DNA of 64,000 nt from Lysobacter capsici (GTDB lineage Bacteria > Pseudomonadota > Gammaproteobacteria > Xanthomonadales > Xanthomonadaceae), in NCBI RefSeq assembly GCF_018732085.1, contig NZ_CP076103.1:4836001-4900000 (forward strand), in the 5' to 3' direction. The notes beneath the pieces were generated by a model. That model was given only the letters and a program-made list of their open reading frames with translations. It was not told the origin of the DNA and ran no database searches. The position numbers and the translations under genes are program-made. Positions 44,286 through 54,715 of the stretch are shown here, in pieces. The first letter of the stretch is position 1. Every line of letters starts with the position of its first letter.

Positions 44286-45531
44286 ACACCGGGAACTGCG
44301 CGCACTGCTTGGTCACGTTCTCGCGCACGCCGGCGATGACGTTCTCGTCCTTCGGGTTGTCTAGCACGTCGCAGATCCACTCGGCCAGGGCCACGCAATC
44401 GGGTTCCTTGTAGCCGCGGGTGGTGACGGCCGGAGTGCCGATGCGCAGGCCCGAGGTCACGAACGGCTTCTGCGGATCGTTGGGCACCGCGTTCTTGTTG
44501 ACGGTGATGTGGGCGCGACCGAGCGCGGCTTCCGCGTCCTTGCCGGTGATGCCCTTGCCGATCATGTCGACCAGCATCAGGTGGTTTTCGGTGCCGCCCG
44601 AAACGATCTTGTAGCCGCGCGCGATGATGGTCTTGGCCATCGCCTGGGCGTTCTTGACGACCTGGGCCTGGTAGTCCTTGAATTCGGGCTCCAGCGCTTC
44701 CTTGAACGCGACCGCCTTGGCCGCGATCACGTGCATCAGCGGACCGCCCTGGATGCCCGGGAACACGATGCTCTGCAGCTTCTTGACCAGCTCCTCGGAC
44801 GCGCCCTTCGCCACGATGATGCCGCCGCGCGGGCCGCGCAGGGTCTTGTGGGTGGTCGAGGTGACCACGTGCGCGTGCGGCACCGGGGTCGGGTACACGC
44901 CGGCGGCGATCAGGCCGGCGACGTGGGCCATGTCGACGAACAGGTAGGCGCCGATCTTGTCGGCGATGGCGCGAAAGCGCGCCCAGTCGACGACTTGCGA
45001 GTAGGCGCTGAAGCCGGCCACGACCATCTTCGGCTTGTGCTCCAGGGCCAGGCGTTCGACTTCGTCGTAATCGATCAGGCCCTGCTCGTTGACGCCGTAC
45101 TGGATCGCGTTGAACAACTTGCCGCTGGCGTTGACCTTGGCGCCATGGGTGAGGTGGCCGCCATGGGCCAGGCTCATGCCCAGGATGGTGTCGCCCGGTT
45201 CGAGCAGGGCGAAATACACCGCCTGGTTGGCCTGCGAGCCCGAATGCGGCTGCACGTTGGCGTAGTCGGCGCCGAACAGTTCCTTGACCCGGTCGATCGC
45301 CAGCTGCTCGGCGATGTCGACGTATTCGCAGCCGCCGTAATAGCGCTTGCCCGGATAGCCTTCGGCGTACTTGTTGGTCAGCACGCTGCCCTGGGCCTCG
45401 AGCACGCGCGGGCTGGCGTAGTTTTCCGAGGCGATCAGTTCGACATGGTCTTCCTGGCGGCGGGCCTCGTCGGCGATGGCCTGGGCGAGTTCGTCGTCGA
45501 ATCCGGCAATACGGGTGTGGCTGGGGAACAT
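44278..45531 (-). CDS. glyA: Serine hydroxymethyltransferase
   Basis: PLP enzyme interconverting serine and glycine with tetrahydrofolate, the main source of one-carbon units. 417 residues. Seen: LIASENYASPRVLEAQGS, YAEGYPGKRYYGGCEYVD, the PLP-lysine motif TSTTHKTLRGPRGG, HVAGLIAAG and SGLRIGTPAVTTRG. All typical of bacterial GlyA. First gene of the chain glyA - TonB-domain protein - nrdR - two unknowns - ribD. The 265-base gap before the divergent lpxO-like gene has no promoter I can fix and no glycine riboswitch. Confidence 0.98.
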   Translation of the reverse strand: MFPSHTRIAGFDDELAQAIADEARRQEDHVELIASENYASPRVLEAQGSVLTNKYAEGYPGKRYYGGCEYVDIAEQLAIDRVKELFGADYANVQPHSGSQANQAVYFALLEPGDTILGMSLAHGGHLTHGAKVNASGKLFNAIQYGVNEQGLIDYDEVERLALEHKPKMVVAGFSAYSQVVDWARFRAIADKIGAYLFVDMAHVAGLIAAGVYPTPVPHAHVVTSTTHKTLRGPRGGIIVAKGASEELVKKLQSIVFPGIQGGPLMHVIAAKAVAFKEALEPEFKDYQAQVVKNAQAMAKTIIARGYKIVSGGTENHLMLVDMIGKGITGKDAEAALGRAHITVNKNAVPNDPQKPFVTSGLRIGTPAVTTRGYKEPDCVALAEWICDVLDNPKDENVIAGVRENVTKQCAQFPVYG

Positions 45532-45796
45532 TCGCGGAGCCTCGGAAAAAGAGCGGACGGAGGGGGGAGGAACCTCGGGGACAGGCAGGGCGGTGGCGAG
45601 AAGCGGCCGCCGCGCCCCGTTAATGCGGGGGTGGCTTGACGCAAGACTTGAAATGTTAGCCTAGGGGCGTATGGCGGCCAACCGCCAAGGCAGGGCTGCC
45701 ACCGGCGCCCGACCCGGCGGACAATGACCGTCGCTCAACCCTCAGGGCCCGCCCCCACCGGCCGGTCCGGCCGCCAGGCTCACGGCGGCCCCGACT

Positions 45797-46729
45797 ATGA
45801 CAGCTTCAGTTCCGGATATTGCGACCATGAAATGGGTCTTCGTCTTCCTGTTCCTCGCCAGCGCGGTCTACGTCCACTTCCGCGGCCGGGTACGCCACCG
45901 CCTGGGCCGCCAGTTGCTCGACCACTCGACCTTCATGGCGCCGATCAACGTGCTGATGTACGCCTGCTCGCGGGTGCCGACCAGCCCGTACCTGAGCCCG
46001 GACCAGTATTTTCCCGAACTCGAGCCGCTGCGCGCGCGCTGGCGCGAGATCCGCGCCGAGGCCCTGCACCTGCGCGAACTGCAGCAGATCAAGGCCGCCG
46101 AAGGCTACAACGACGTCGGCTTCAATTCGTTCTTCCGCCGCGGCTGGAAGCGCTTCTACCTGAAGTGGTACGACGACGCCCACCCCTCGGCCGCCGAGCT
46201 GTGCCCGGTCACCACCCAGCTGTTGCGCGAAGTGCCCAGCGTCAAGGCGGCGATGTTCACCGAGCTGCCGCCCGGCGGCGAGCTGCGCCCGCACCGCGAC
46301 CCCTACGCCGGCTCGCTGCGCCTGCACCTGGGCCTGGACACGCCCAACGACGACGCCTGCTTCATCGACGTCGACGGCCAGCGCTACAGCTGGCGCGACG
46401 GCGAATGGACCATGTTCGACGAAACCTATATCCACTGGGCCCAGAACGGCTCGGAGCAGAACCGGATCATCCTGTTCTGCGACATCGAGCGGCCGATGCG
46501 CTGGGGCTGGGCGCGCGGCCTGAACCGTTTCATCGCCAAGCGCCTGATCGCGGCCGGCGCCTCGCCGAACAACGAAGGCGACAAGACCGGCGGGATCAAC
46601 AAGGCGTTCAAGTACTTCTACAGCCTGCGCTTGAAGGCCAAGGGGCTGAAGGAGCGCAGCAAGGGGACGTATTACTTCTTCAAGTACGCGGCGGTGGTGG
46701 CGGTGGTGGCGTTTATTGTTTGGCTTTGA
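45797..46729 (+). CDS. lpxO: Lipid A hydroxylase LpxO-like (aspartyl/asparaginyl beta-hydroxylase family)
   Basis: 310 residues: N-terminal membrane helix (MKWVFVFLFLASAVYVHF), then a cytoplasmic Fe(II)/2-oxoglutarate dioxygenase domain with PPGGELRPHRDPYAG (HxD-type iron ligands), MFDETYIHWAQNGSEQNRI (second His, then Arg for 2-oxoglutarate), and a C-terminal hydrophobic end (YFFKYAAVVAVVAFIVWL). Two membrane ends and this order match LpxO, which 2-hydroxylates a secondary acyl chain of lipid A. The ATG at 45827 (MKWVFVF) is a likely alternative start. Divergent from glyA. Confidence 0.88.
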   Translation: MTASVPDIATMKWVFVFLFLASAVYVHFRGRVRHRLGRQLLDHSTFMAPINVLMYACSRVPTSPYLSPDQYFPELEPLRARWREIRAEALHLRELQQIKAAEGYNDVGFNSFFRRGWKRFYLKWYDDAHPSAAELCPVTTQLLREVPSVKAAMFTELPPGGELRPHRDPYAGSLRLHLGLDTPNDDACFIDVDGQRYSWRDGEWTMFDETYIHWAQNGSEQNRIILFCDIERPMRWGWARGLNRFIAKRLIAAGASPNNEGDKTGGINKAFKYFYSLRLKAKGLKERSKGTYYFFKYAAVVAVVAFIVWL

Positions 46730-47345
46730 GGGATGGGGCCGGGAATCGGGAATCGGGAGTCGGGAGTCGGGAGTCGGGAGTCGGATAGAGCGTAAAGCTC
46801 CAGCACTGCCGGTTGCGCAAACTGTCCGAAGCAGCGCACTCCCCGTCTTAACGCCCTTCCCTACCGTCATTCCCGCGAACGCGGGCTCGGCTTTACTTCG
46901 GCGGAGCCGAGCATCCAGTGCCTTTCGTGCGAGAACGCCTGAAGTCACTGGATTCCCGCGTTCGCGGGAATGACGTTCTGGTGAGATGACGCTGAAGTCT
47001 CTGGATTCCCGCCTTCGCGGGAATGACGTTCTGGTGAGATGACGCTGAAGCCTCTGGATGTTCGGCTCCGCCGAAGTAAAGCCGAGCCCGCCTTCGCGGG
47101 AATGACGGCCGGGAAGGATCACGCTGACGGCTCCGCACGCATCCTGCCCAGCCGAATCAACCCCCATCACCCCCGAACCACCCACACCGGGCCATTTGAA
47201 TCCGCGCCCCGCTGCCACCATCTGTTTGATCCATCCATCCCCCGCGCTGGAACCCAGCCAGCGCCTGCGGGATAATCCCCGTTTCCCGTCCGCCCACTCC
47301 GGCCCTACCCGGCCCGGCTCGGCACGCCCCTGCTTCGGAGTTCGC
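46730..47345. repeat. Repeat cluster between lpxO and ettA
   Basis: One arm of heptad repeats (46741-46782; six units GGGAATC/GGGAGTC), then palindromes ATTCCCGCGAACGCGGG and relatives at about 46866, 46950, 47004 and 47090, one interrupted by a small inner inverted repeat (gctcggcttta...tacttcggcggagccgagc). The final 150 bases before ettA are not repetitive and must hold the ettA promoter; a TTTGAT...TAATCC pair near 47220-47275 is possible but unproven. Confidence 0.75.
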
Positions 47346-49007
<1,662 letters not shown>

Positions 49008-49017
49008 TGTCCCCGGC

Positions 49018-49041
49018 CGCGTCCGTCGCAGGACGGACGCG
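49018..49041 (+). terminator. Hairpin after ettA
   Basis: A perfect 9-bp stem, GCGTCCGTC / GACGGACGC with a 4-base loop, 10 bases after the ettA stop. It lacks a following T tract, so it may be a weak terminator or an RNA 3'-end stabiliser. Confidence 0.45.
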
Positions 49042-49118
49042 ACCGGGTCCGGGCTCCACGCACGCGGTACCTATCGGCCGGTTCCCTCTCAACTACGCGT
49101 CATAAGGGCATTACCCGC

Positions 49119-49313
49119 ATGCGCCTGATCATTGCCATCCTGATTCCGTTCCTGGCGTTCTTCACGATCGGCCGCCCCATCGCCGGCATCGTCTGCCTGA
49201 TTCTGCAGATCACCCTGATCGGCTGGCTGCCCGCGGCGATCTGGGCGGTGTATGCGCTGAGCCAGTACAAGACCGACGAAAAAATCCGCAAGACCCTGGC
49301 CGAGCGCCGCTGA
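49119..49313 (+). CDS. YqaE/Pmp3 family small membrane protein
   Basis: 64 residues with two hydrophobic segments (about 2-20 and 23-48) separated by the motif IGRPIAGIVCLILQITLIGW, matching UPF0057 (Pmp3, stress-induced hydrophobic peptides). Members in bacteria and eukaryotes affect membrane potential or salt stress; the function in this group is not known. Own small transcription unit between ettA and map, probably with a promoter in the 110 bases before it. Confidence 0.88.
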   Translation: MRLIIAILIPFLAFFTIGRPIAGIVCLILQITLIGWLPAAIWAVYALSQYKTDEKIRKTLAERR

Positions 49314-49389
49314 AGGCACGACGGCGTTCGACGGCGCGATACGCCCCGGGCAGCGGGCGCAAGCTTCAAGACCACACAGGAACGCTCCA

Positions 49390-50127
49390 ATGACCGTATT
49401 GCACGCATTCGAACTCGAAGGACTGCGCCGCGCCGGCTCGCTGGTGTCGACCATCCTCACCACAATGCGCGAAGCCGCCTTCGCCGGCGCGGTGTCGCGC
49501 GATCTCGACGCGATCGGCGCGGCGATGCTGCGCGAAGCCGGCGCGCGCTCGGCGCCGCAGCTGACCTACGACTTCCCCGGCGCGACCTGCATCAGCATCA
49601 ACTCGGTCGCCGCCCACGGCATCCCCGACGCCAGCGTGTTGCGCGACGGCGATCTGGTGAACATCGACGTCTCGGCCGAACTCGACGGTTACTTCGCCGA
49701 CACCGGCGGCAGCTTCGTGGTCGGCGCGGCCAGCGCGGCCCAGCAAAAACTGCTCGACGCCACCTTGGAAGCGCGCGATAGCGCGATCGCGCAACTGCGC
49801 GCCGGCAACCTGCTCAACAGCATCGGCCGCACGGTCGAGACGGTCGCGGCGCGGCGCGGCCTGCGGGTGATCCGCAACCTCGGCAGCCACGGCGTCGGCC
49901 GCGCCCTGCACGAAGCCCCGGGCAATATCCCCGGCTACTACGACCCGCGCGACACCCGCCGCCTGCACGAGGGCATGGTGATCACGGTCGAACCGTTCCT
50001 GGCGACCCATTGCACCCACACCGACGAAGGCGACGACGGCTGGGCGATGCGCTGCCGGCGCGGCTTCGCGGCTCAGTTCGAGCACACGGTGGTGGTGACG
50101 TCGGGGGAGCCTATCGTCGTTACTTGA
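49390..50127 (+). CDS. map: Methionine aminopeptidase, type I
   Basis: Removes the initiator methionine from nascent proteins. 245 residues. The metal ligands of the pita-bread fold are present: Asp in NIDVSAEL, Asp in YFADTGGSF, His in GVGRALHEAP (catalytic/ligand), Glu in VITVEPFL and Glu in AQFEHTVVV. Somewhat shorter than E. coli Map (264), and the region AAQFEHTVVVTSGEPIVVT is a normal end. A shorter N-terminus and atypical AARSAP stretches suggest a second, divergent Map rather than the rpsB-linked housekeeping one; inference. Confidence 0.9.
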   Translation: MTVLHAFELEGLRRAGSLVSTILTTMREAAFAGAVSRDLDAIGAAMLREAGARSAPQLTYDFPGATCISINSVAAHGIPDASVLRDGDLVNIDVSAELDGYFADTGGSFVVGAASAAQQKLLDATLEARDSAIAQLRAGNLLNSIGRTVETVAARRGLRVIRNLGSHGVGRALHEAPGNIPGYYDPRDTRRLHEGMVITVEPFLATHCTHTDEGDDGWAMRCRRGFAAQFEHTVVVTSGEPIVVT

Positions 50128-50287
50128 TGGGGCGGGAATGGGGAATGGGGAATCGGGAATCGGTAGAAGCAAAGGCTGAGCGGTTCCAACTCAACTCCCA
50201 CTCCCGATTCCAGACTCCCGATTCCCGACTCCCGATTCCCGATTCCCGATTCCCGATTCCCGATTCCCGAACAAAGGATCCAGCCTC
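50128..50287. repeat. Heptad inverted-repeat element between map and pyrF
   Basis: Left arm about 50133-50163 (GGGAATGGGGAATGGGG type), right arm about 50204-50270 (nine to ten complementary units, CGATTCC), directly before pyrF. An AAAGGA Shine-Dalgarno sequence (50273-50278) lies just past the element, so the hairpin sits about ten bases upstream of the ribosome-binding site. Confidence 0.85.
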
Positions 50288-51100
50288 ATGACCTTCATGC
50301 AGACACTGCGCGACCGCTGGCAACAGGCCGGTACCCTGATCTGCGTCGGCCTGGATCCCGAGCCGGCCAAGTTCCCGGCGCATTTCGCCGCCAATGCCGA
50401 CGCGGTGTTCGCGTTCAATCGCGACATCGTCGACGCCACCGCGCCGTACGCCTGCGCGTTCAAGCCGCAGATCGCCCACTTCGCCGCGCTGGGCGCCGAA
50501 GATGCGCTGACCCGCCTGATCGCCTACATCCATGCGAATCATCCGGGCATCCCGGTGATCCTCGACAGCAAGCGCGGCGACATCGGCAGCACCGCGCAGC
50601 ATTACGCCAGCGAAGCCTTCGATCGCTACGCGGCCGATGCGGTCACCGCCAATCCCTACCTCGGCCGCGATTCGGTGCAGCCCTTCCTCGATCGCGCCGA
50701 CCGCGGCGTGGTGGTGCTGTGCCGCACCTCCAATCCCGGCGCCGGCGATCTGCAGGACCTGCTGGTCGACGGGCGTCCGCTGTACCAGCACGTCGCCGAA
50801 AAAGTCGCGCGCGAGTGGAACGGCCACGGCAATTGTTCGCTGGTGGTCGGCGCGACCTGGCCGGCGCAGCTGCGCGAAGTGCGCGCGATCGTCGGCGAGG
50901 TGCCGTTCCTGGTGCCCGGCGTCGGCGCGCAGGGCGGCGATGTCGAGGCGGTGGTCAGCAACGCCAAGACCGCCGACGGCACCGGCCTGATGGTCAGCAG
51001 CTCGCGCGCGATCCTGTACGCGTCCAGCGGCGAGGATTACGCGCAGGCCGCGGCGAGCGCGGCGAAGTCGCTGCGCGATCAGATCAACCGGTACCGATGA
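50288..51100 (+). CDS. pyrF: Orotidine-5'-phosphate decarboxylase (type 2)
   Basis: Last step of UMP synthesis. 270 residues, TIM barrel with LICVGLDPEPAKFP, VNFKPQIAHF-like strand, the catalytic VILDSKRGDIGST motif (Lys-Asp-Asp network), and VGATWPAQLREVRA with VPGVGAQGGD near the C-terminus. Length matches the longer subfamily of OMP decarboxylases. AAAGGA ribosome-binding site visible. The stop overlaps the ATG of the next gene. Confidence 0.96.
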   Translation: MTFMQTLRDRWQQAGTLICVGLDPEPAKFPAHFAANADAVFAFNRDIVDATAPYACAFKPQIAHFAALGAEDALTRLIAYIHANHPGIPVILDSKRGDIGSTAQHYASEAFDRYAADAVTANPYLGRDSVQPFLDRADRGVVVLCRTSNPGAGDLQDLLVDGRPLYQHVAEKVAREWNGHGNCSLVVGATWPAQLREVRAIVGEVPFLVPGVGAQGGDVEAVVSNAKTADGTGLMVSSSRAILYASSGEDYAQAAASAAKSLRDQINRYR

Positions 51101-51369
51101 TGGCCGCGCGGATGCAGTCCGGGCTCGATGCGTTGTCCTTGGCGCAGATCGAATCCGCGGTGCAGCGCCTGTACGACCTGGGCCGGATCGAACTGATCCA
51201 TCGCGGCATGATGCCGGAGGCCGAAGTGTTCGCGTGCCGCTACCAGGGCCGCCGCTTCAACCTGAAGTACGACCTGGCCTACGGCGCGCAGCTGCAGGCC
51301 GTCGCCGCGTTTTCGCACGACGAACTCGATGCGATCGCCGCGTCGCTGGTGGCCGCGGCCGATCAATGA
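51097..51369 (+). CDS. Conserved hypothetical small protein coupled to pyrF
   Basis: 90 residues, starts MMAARMQSGLDALSL; the ATG shares four bases with the pyrF stop (ATGA). Helical pattern with AQIESAVQRLYDLGRIELIHRG, then FACRYQGRRFNLKYDLAYGAQL, ending LVAAADQ. No signal peptide. I do not recognise a family. Coupling to pyrF suggests expression together but not a pathway link. Confidence 0.65.
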   Translation: MMAARMQSGLDALSLAQIESAVQRLYDLGRIELIHRGMMPEAEVFACRYQGRRFNLKYDLAYGAQLQAVAAFSHDELDAIAASLVAAADQ

Positions 51370-51427
51370 ACCGACTGGTCGCGGACGCGATGCGTGGATT
51401 GCGCTCGCCGCCCGCCGAACCGCATCG

Positions 51428-52297
51428 TCAGTCCGCGAACACCTGCAGCTCGCCGTCGCGATGCACGAACAAGGCGTGCGACAGGTTGTAGGCCGAGGAC
51501 TGCGCGATCTGCGCGGCGATGTCCTTGAGCGAATCCAGACTCTGGCGATCCTCGCTGCCGCAGACCATCACCTCGTCGCGCGCGGCGATCGCGAACACCG
51601 GATCGCCCTGCACCTGGATGCGTTCGGCCCAATGCTCGAACAACAGCACCATGCTGGCGTCGTAGTTGCGGTCCAGCCGCGCCACGAAGCGGCCGTCGGC
51701 GCCCTGCACGTTCAACTCCGGCAGGAACCGGCTCAGGTTGCTCAGGGCCTGAGCGCGCAAGGCTTCGCCGTCCAGACCGCCGCGTTCGGCGTCGGCCGGC
51801 GACAGGAAACTCATCGAATCGGGGGTGTCTTCGACATAGGTCAGGACCAGATCGCCGGCCAGCGGCTCGACGATAAAGGGAATGCGGTCGCCGGCGCCGG
51901 TCGAGCGCGCCTGCTGCAAGGCGATCTCGTGCCAGCCGCGGGTCTTGAGCACCGGCAGGATCGTCGCCACGTCGAGCGCCGCGGGCCGGTCCAGGCCGCG
52001 CTGCACGTCGCGCGCCGAGGCGATCTGGTCGGCGAACACCGCCTCCAGCGAATCGGGCGCATCGAGGTAGCGCTGGTAGCTGTTGCCGAGGAAATGAGTG
52101 GCCTTGAAGCCGTCGGGCAGCGACCAGTCGATGCGCGCATCGGAGACCAGCGCGCCGTGGGCGATGCTCAGTTGCGCCTCGGGCCAGGCGGCGCGCAGCG
52201 CGGCCGCGTAACGGTCGGCGAAGCTGTGCAGATCCATCGGGTGCGCGGGCCCGCCGTGGTCGCGCTTGCCGCCGAACAACTTGCTGAAAATGGACAT
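51428..52297 (-). CDS. DUF1444-like protein
   Basis: 289 residues, cytoplasmic. Begins MSIFSKLFGGK, followed by a helix (HSFADRYAAALRAAWPEAQ) and repeated alpha-beta blocks (FIVEPLAGDLVLTYVEDTP, VFAIAARDEVMVCGSED). The layout, and YVEDTPDSMSFLS in particular, fits DUF1444/YtpQ, a family without known function. Convergent with the small gene after pyrF; its own unit. Divergent from the following MBL gene with about 100 bases between. Confidence 0.7.
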   Translation of the reverse strand: MSIFSKLFGGKRDHGGPAHPMDLHSFADRYAAALRAAWPEAQLSIAHGALVSDARIDWSLPDGFKATHFLGNSYQRYLDAPDSLEAVFADQIASARDVQRGLDRPAALDVATILPVLKTRGWHEIALQQARSTGAGDRIPFIVEPLAGDLVLTYVEDTPDSMSFLSPADAERGGLDGEALRAQALSNLSRFLPELNVQGADGRFVARLDRNYDASMVLLFEHWAERIQVQGDPVFAIAARDEVMVCGSEDRQSLDSLKDIAAQIAQSSAYNLSHALFVHRDGELQVFAD

Positions 52298-52399
52298 GAC
52301 CGGTTCCCTGTGGTCGTTGGTCGGCCGACTATACGACCCGGCCCCGGGGCGGCCGTACTCACAATCGTCACATTCCCATCGAGCGGCTAGGCTGCGCTC

Positions 52400-53371
52400 A
52401 TGGACCCACGCACAGATCGCACACGCCGGCGCCTGCTCGCCACCGCCCTCGCCGCCGGCGCCGTGCTCGGTACCCGCGCGCTGCCCGCTGTCGCCGCCGC
52501 GAGCGTCGCCGCGAACGCGCCGGCCTCGCGTTCGCGCCTGATCCTGCTCGGCACCGCCGGCGGGCCGACGCCGAAGGCGCTGCGCGCCGCGCCCGCCAAC
52601 GCAGTGGTGGTCGGCGACGCGATCTACGTGGTCGACTGCGGCAACGGCGTGGCCCGGCAGATGGCGCTGGCCGGGCTGTCGCTCGGCGCGGTCCGCGACG
52701 TGTTCATCACCCACCATCATTCCGATCACAACGCCGATTACGGCAACCTGCTGTGGCTGGCCTGGGCCGCCGATCTGCGCCACCCGGTCGACGCCTGGGG
52801 GCCGCCGCCGCTCCAGCGCATGACCCGGCGGTTCCTGCAGCTCAACGACACCGACATCCGCACCCGCATCGCCGACGAAGGCCGGCCGCCACTGGCGCCG
52901 CTGATCCGGCCGCACGAACTGCGCCGCGGCGGCGTGGTGATGCACGACGATCGGGTCAAGGTCACCGCGGCGCTGGTCGATCACCCGCCGATGGCTCCGG
53001 CCTTCGCCTACCGCTTCGACTGCCCGGATCGCTCGATCGTGTTTTCCGGCGACACCCGGCCCAGCGAGGCCCTGGTCGAACTGGCGCGCGGCGCCGACGT
53101 GCTGGTGCACGAGGTGATGTACCTGCCGGCGCTGGAGCGATTGATCGCCAGCGAAGCGCAGGCCGCGCGGCTGCGCCAGCACTTGCTCGACAGCCACACC
53201 ACCACCGAGCAGGTCGGACGGTTGGCGACTCAGGCCGGGGTCAAGACCTTGGTGCTGACCCATTTCGTGCCCGGCGGGGATGCGTCGCTGACCGACGAGG
53301 TCTGGCGCGAAGCGGTGGCGCCGTATTTCAAGGGCGAATTGGTGATCGGGCGGGATCTGATGGAGCTGTGA
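52400..53371 (+). CDS. Tat-exported MBL-fold metallohydrolase
   Basis: 323 residues. Twin-arginine signal (TRRRLLATALAAG, Arg9-11, then AVLGTRALPAVAAA). Metallo-beta-lactamase fold: LGTAGGP, THHHSDHNADYG (zinc motif HxHxDH, His105-His110), ALVDHPPMAPAFAYRF, VFSGDTRPSEAL, VHEVM and VLTHF ligand positions. Closest in pattern to RNase Z/arylsulfatase-like exported hydrolases, not to beta-lactamases. Substrate unknown. No cotranscribed partner. Confidence 0.86.
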   Translation: MDPRTDRTRRRLLATALAAGAVLGTRALPAVAAASVAANAPASRSRLILLGTAGGPTPKALRAAPANAVVVGDAIYVVDCGNGVARQMALAGLSLGAVRDVFITHHHSDHNADYGNLLWLAWAADLRHPVDAWGPPPLQRMTRRFLQLNDTDIRTRIADEGRPPLAPLIRPHELRRGGVVMHDDRVKVTAALVDHPPMAPAFAYRFDCPDRSIVFSGDTRPSEALVELARGADVLVHEVMYLPALERLIASEAQAARLRQHLLDSHTTTEQVGRLATQAGVKTLVLTHFVPGGDASLTDEVWREAVAPYFKGELVIGRDLMEL

Positions 53372-53827
53372 GGTCTGATGGAGCTGCGAGGAAAGATACG
53401 CCGTGTCCCTTCTCCCGCGATGCGGGAGAAGGTGCCCGAAGGGCGGACGAGGGCGAGTGCGGCGAATGGTGAGGTCGATACAGGCCTCGCGCCCTCACCC
53501 CAACCCCTCTCCCGCGCTGCGGGAGAGGGGCTCGTTGCGCGGCATCGGCGAAATGGCGCTCGCAGTCGGGTAATGCCATCGATTGGCCGCGCAATGCAGC
53601 TTGCTCCGAACTATCGATGAGCGCGTGCGACGTCAAAAAAGCCGGCGATGCCGCGAGGTTTTTTGTGGGAGGAGCTTCAGCCCCGACGCTCTTGTCTCAG
53701 ATCGCCGAAAACCTGGAGGCCTCAAGCGACACCGCGAGCTGAGCGAAAAGCGTCGGGGCTGAAGCCCCTCCCACAAACGACCTCGTGGCCGCGACGATCA
53801 CCGCTCGGCGCGCTCAGTGCTGAACGC
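53372..53827. repeat. Palindromic repeats between the MBL gene and the glycosyltransferase gene
   Basis: Contains the composite element CTTCTCCCGCGATGCGGGAGAAGG ... CCTCTCCCGCGCTGCGGGAGAGG (about 53403-53532), a relative of that at 26230, and a long inverted repeat with arms GTGGGAGGAGCTTCAGCCCC (about 53664-53700) and AGCGTCGGGGCTGAAGCCCC (about 53745-53775). Convergent gene ends, so terminator functions are possible. No gene. Confidence 0.8.
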
Positions 53828-54715
53828 TCAGCGAAACGCCGCGCGCAATGCCGCGATCGGAAACCGCAACCAGATCGCCGCGAACACGCCCGCGCGCACC
53901 AGCGCGCCGCGGCGCGGGGCTTCGAATTTGCTGAAGTAACGCCACAGGCCGCGGTGCTTGTTCCATTCCACGAAGAACGGCCGCGAACGGCTGGACACGC
54001 CGCGCACGTGCATCACCCGCACGTGGTTGGCGACCGCGACGGTGGCGTCGCTCTCTCGCACGCGACGGCACAGGTCGAGGTCTTCGGCGTGCAGGCGATA
54101 GCCTTCGTCGAAACCGCCGATGCGCGCGAACAAACGCCGCGGCATCAGCATCAACGCGCCCGAGGTCGCGTCCACCGTTTGCAGCTCCTGGCGGTCGTCC
54201 GGCGCCACCGCCATCTTCGGCGCGGCCCACGGGCGCAGCAGGCCGGCCAGCATCGCGCCGAAGTCCGGATCGCGCCGGCGCACGGCGGCGTCGCGTTCGT
54301 CGTGCTCGTTGACCAGGTCGGCGCTGAGCAGCGCCTCGCCGAGCGGCGCGGCCAGCGCATGCAGGCGCACGAAGGTGTCGGGTTCGACCATGCAGTCGGG
54401 ATTGACGAACACCAGCCAGTCGTCGGCGCGCGCCGGTTCCAGGTCGGCCACGCCCTGGTTGCAGCCGACCGAGAAGCCGGGGTTGTCGGGATTGGCGACG
54501 AAACGCAGGCGCGGGTCGAGCGAGGCGTGGCGCTGCACGATCTCCAGGGTGCCGTCGTCGGATTGATTGTCGACGACGCGGATCGCGGCGACGCCGGTGC
54601 AGTCGCGCAGCCGGCCCAGGCATTCGTCGATGGTCGCGGCGCTGCGGTAGCTGACCACGATCGCCTGGAATTCCGCCGAGGCCGGCAGGGGGCGCGGATC
54701 AGAGGAAGAGGTCAC
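53828..54715 (-). CDS. Glycosyltransferase family 2 (rhamnosyltransferase-like)
   Basis: 295 residues: GT-A fold with FQAIVVSYRSAATIDECL, VVDNQSDDGTLEIV (nucleotide-sugar site) and LVFVNPDCMVEP, then a catalytic-domain end with GFDEGYRLHAEDLDLCRRVRES (DxD-like and the ED motif). Resembles GT2 enzymes making surface polysaccharides. The C-terminal helix is hydrophobic (VRAGVFAAIWLRFPIAALRAAF), suggesting membrane association. Overlaps the next gene by 17 bases, so a two-gene unit; sugar and acceptor unknown. Confidence 0.88.
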   Translation of the reverse strand: MTSSSDPRPLPASAEFQAIVVSYRSAATIDECLGRLRDCTGVAAIRVVDNQSDDGTLEIVQRHASLDPRLRFVANPDNPGFSVGCNQGVADLEPARADDWLVFVNPDCMVEPDTFVRLHALAAPLGEALLSADLVNEHDERDAAVRRRDPDFGAMLAGLLRPWAAPKMAVAPDDRQELQTVDATSGALMLMPRRLFARIGGFDEGYRLHAEDLDLCRRVRESDATVAVANHVRVMHVRGVSSRSRPFFVEWNKHRGLWRYFSKFEAPRRGALVRAGVFAAIWLRFPIAALRAAFR

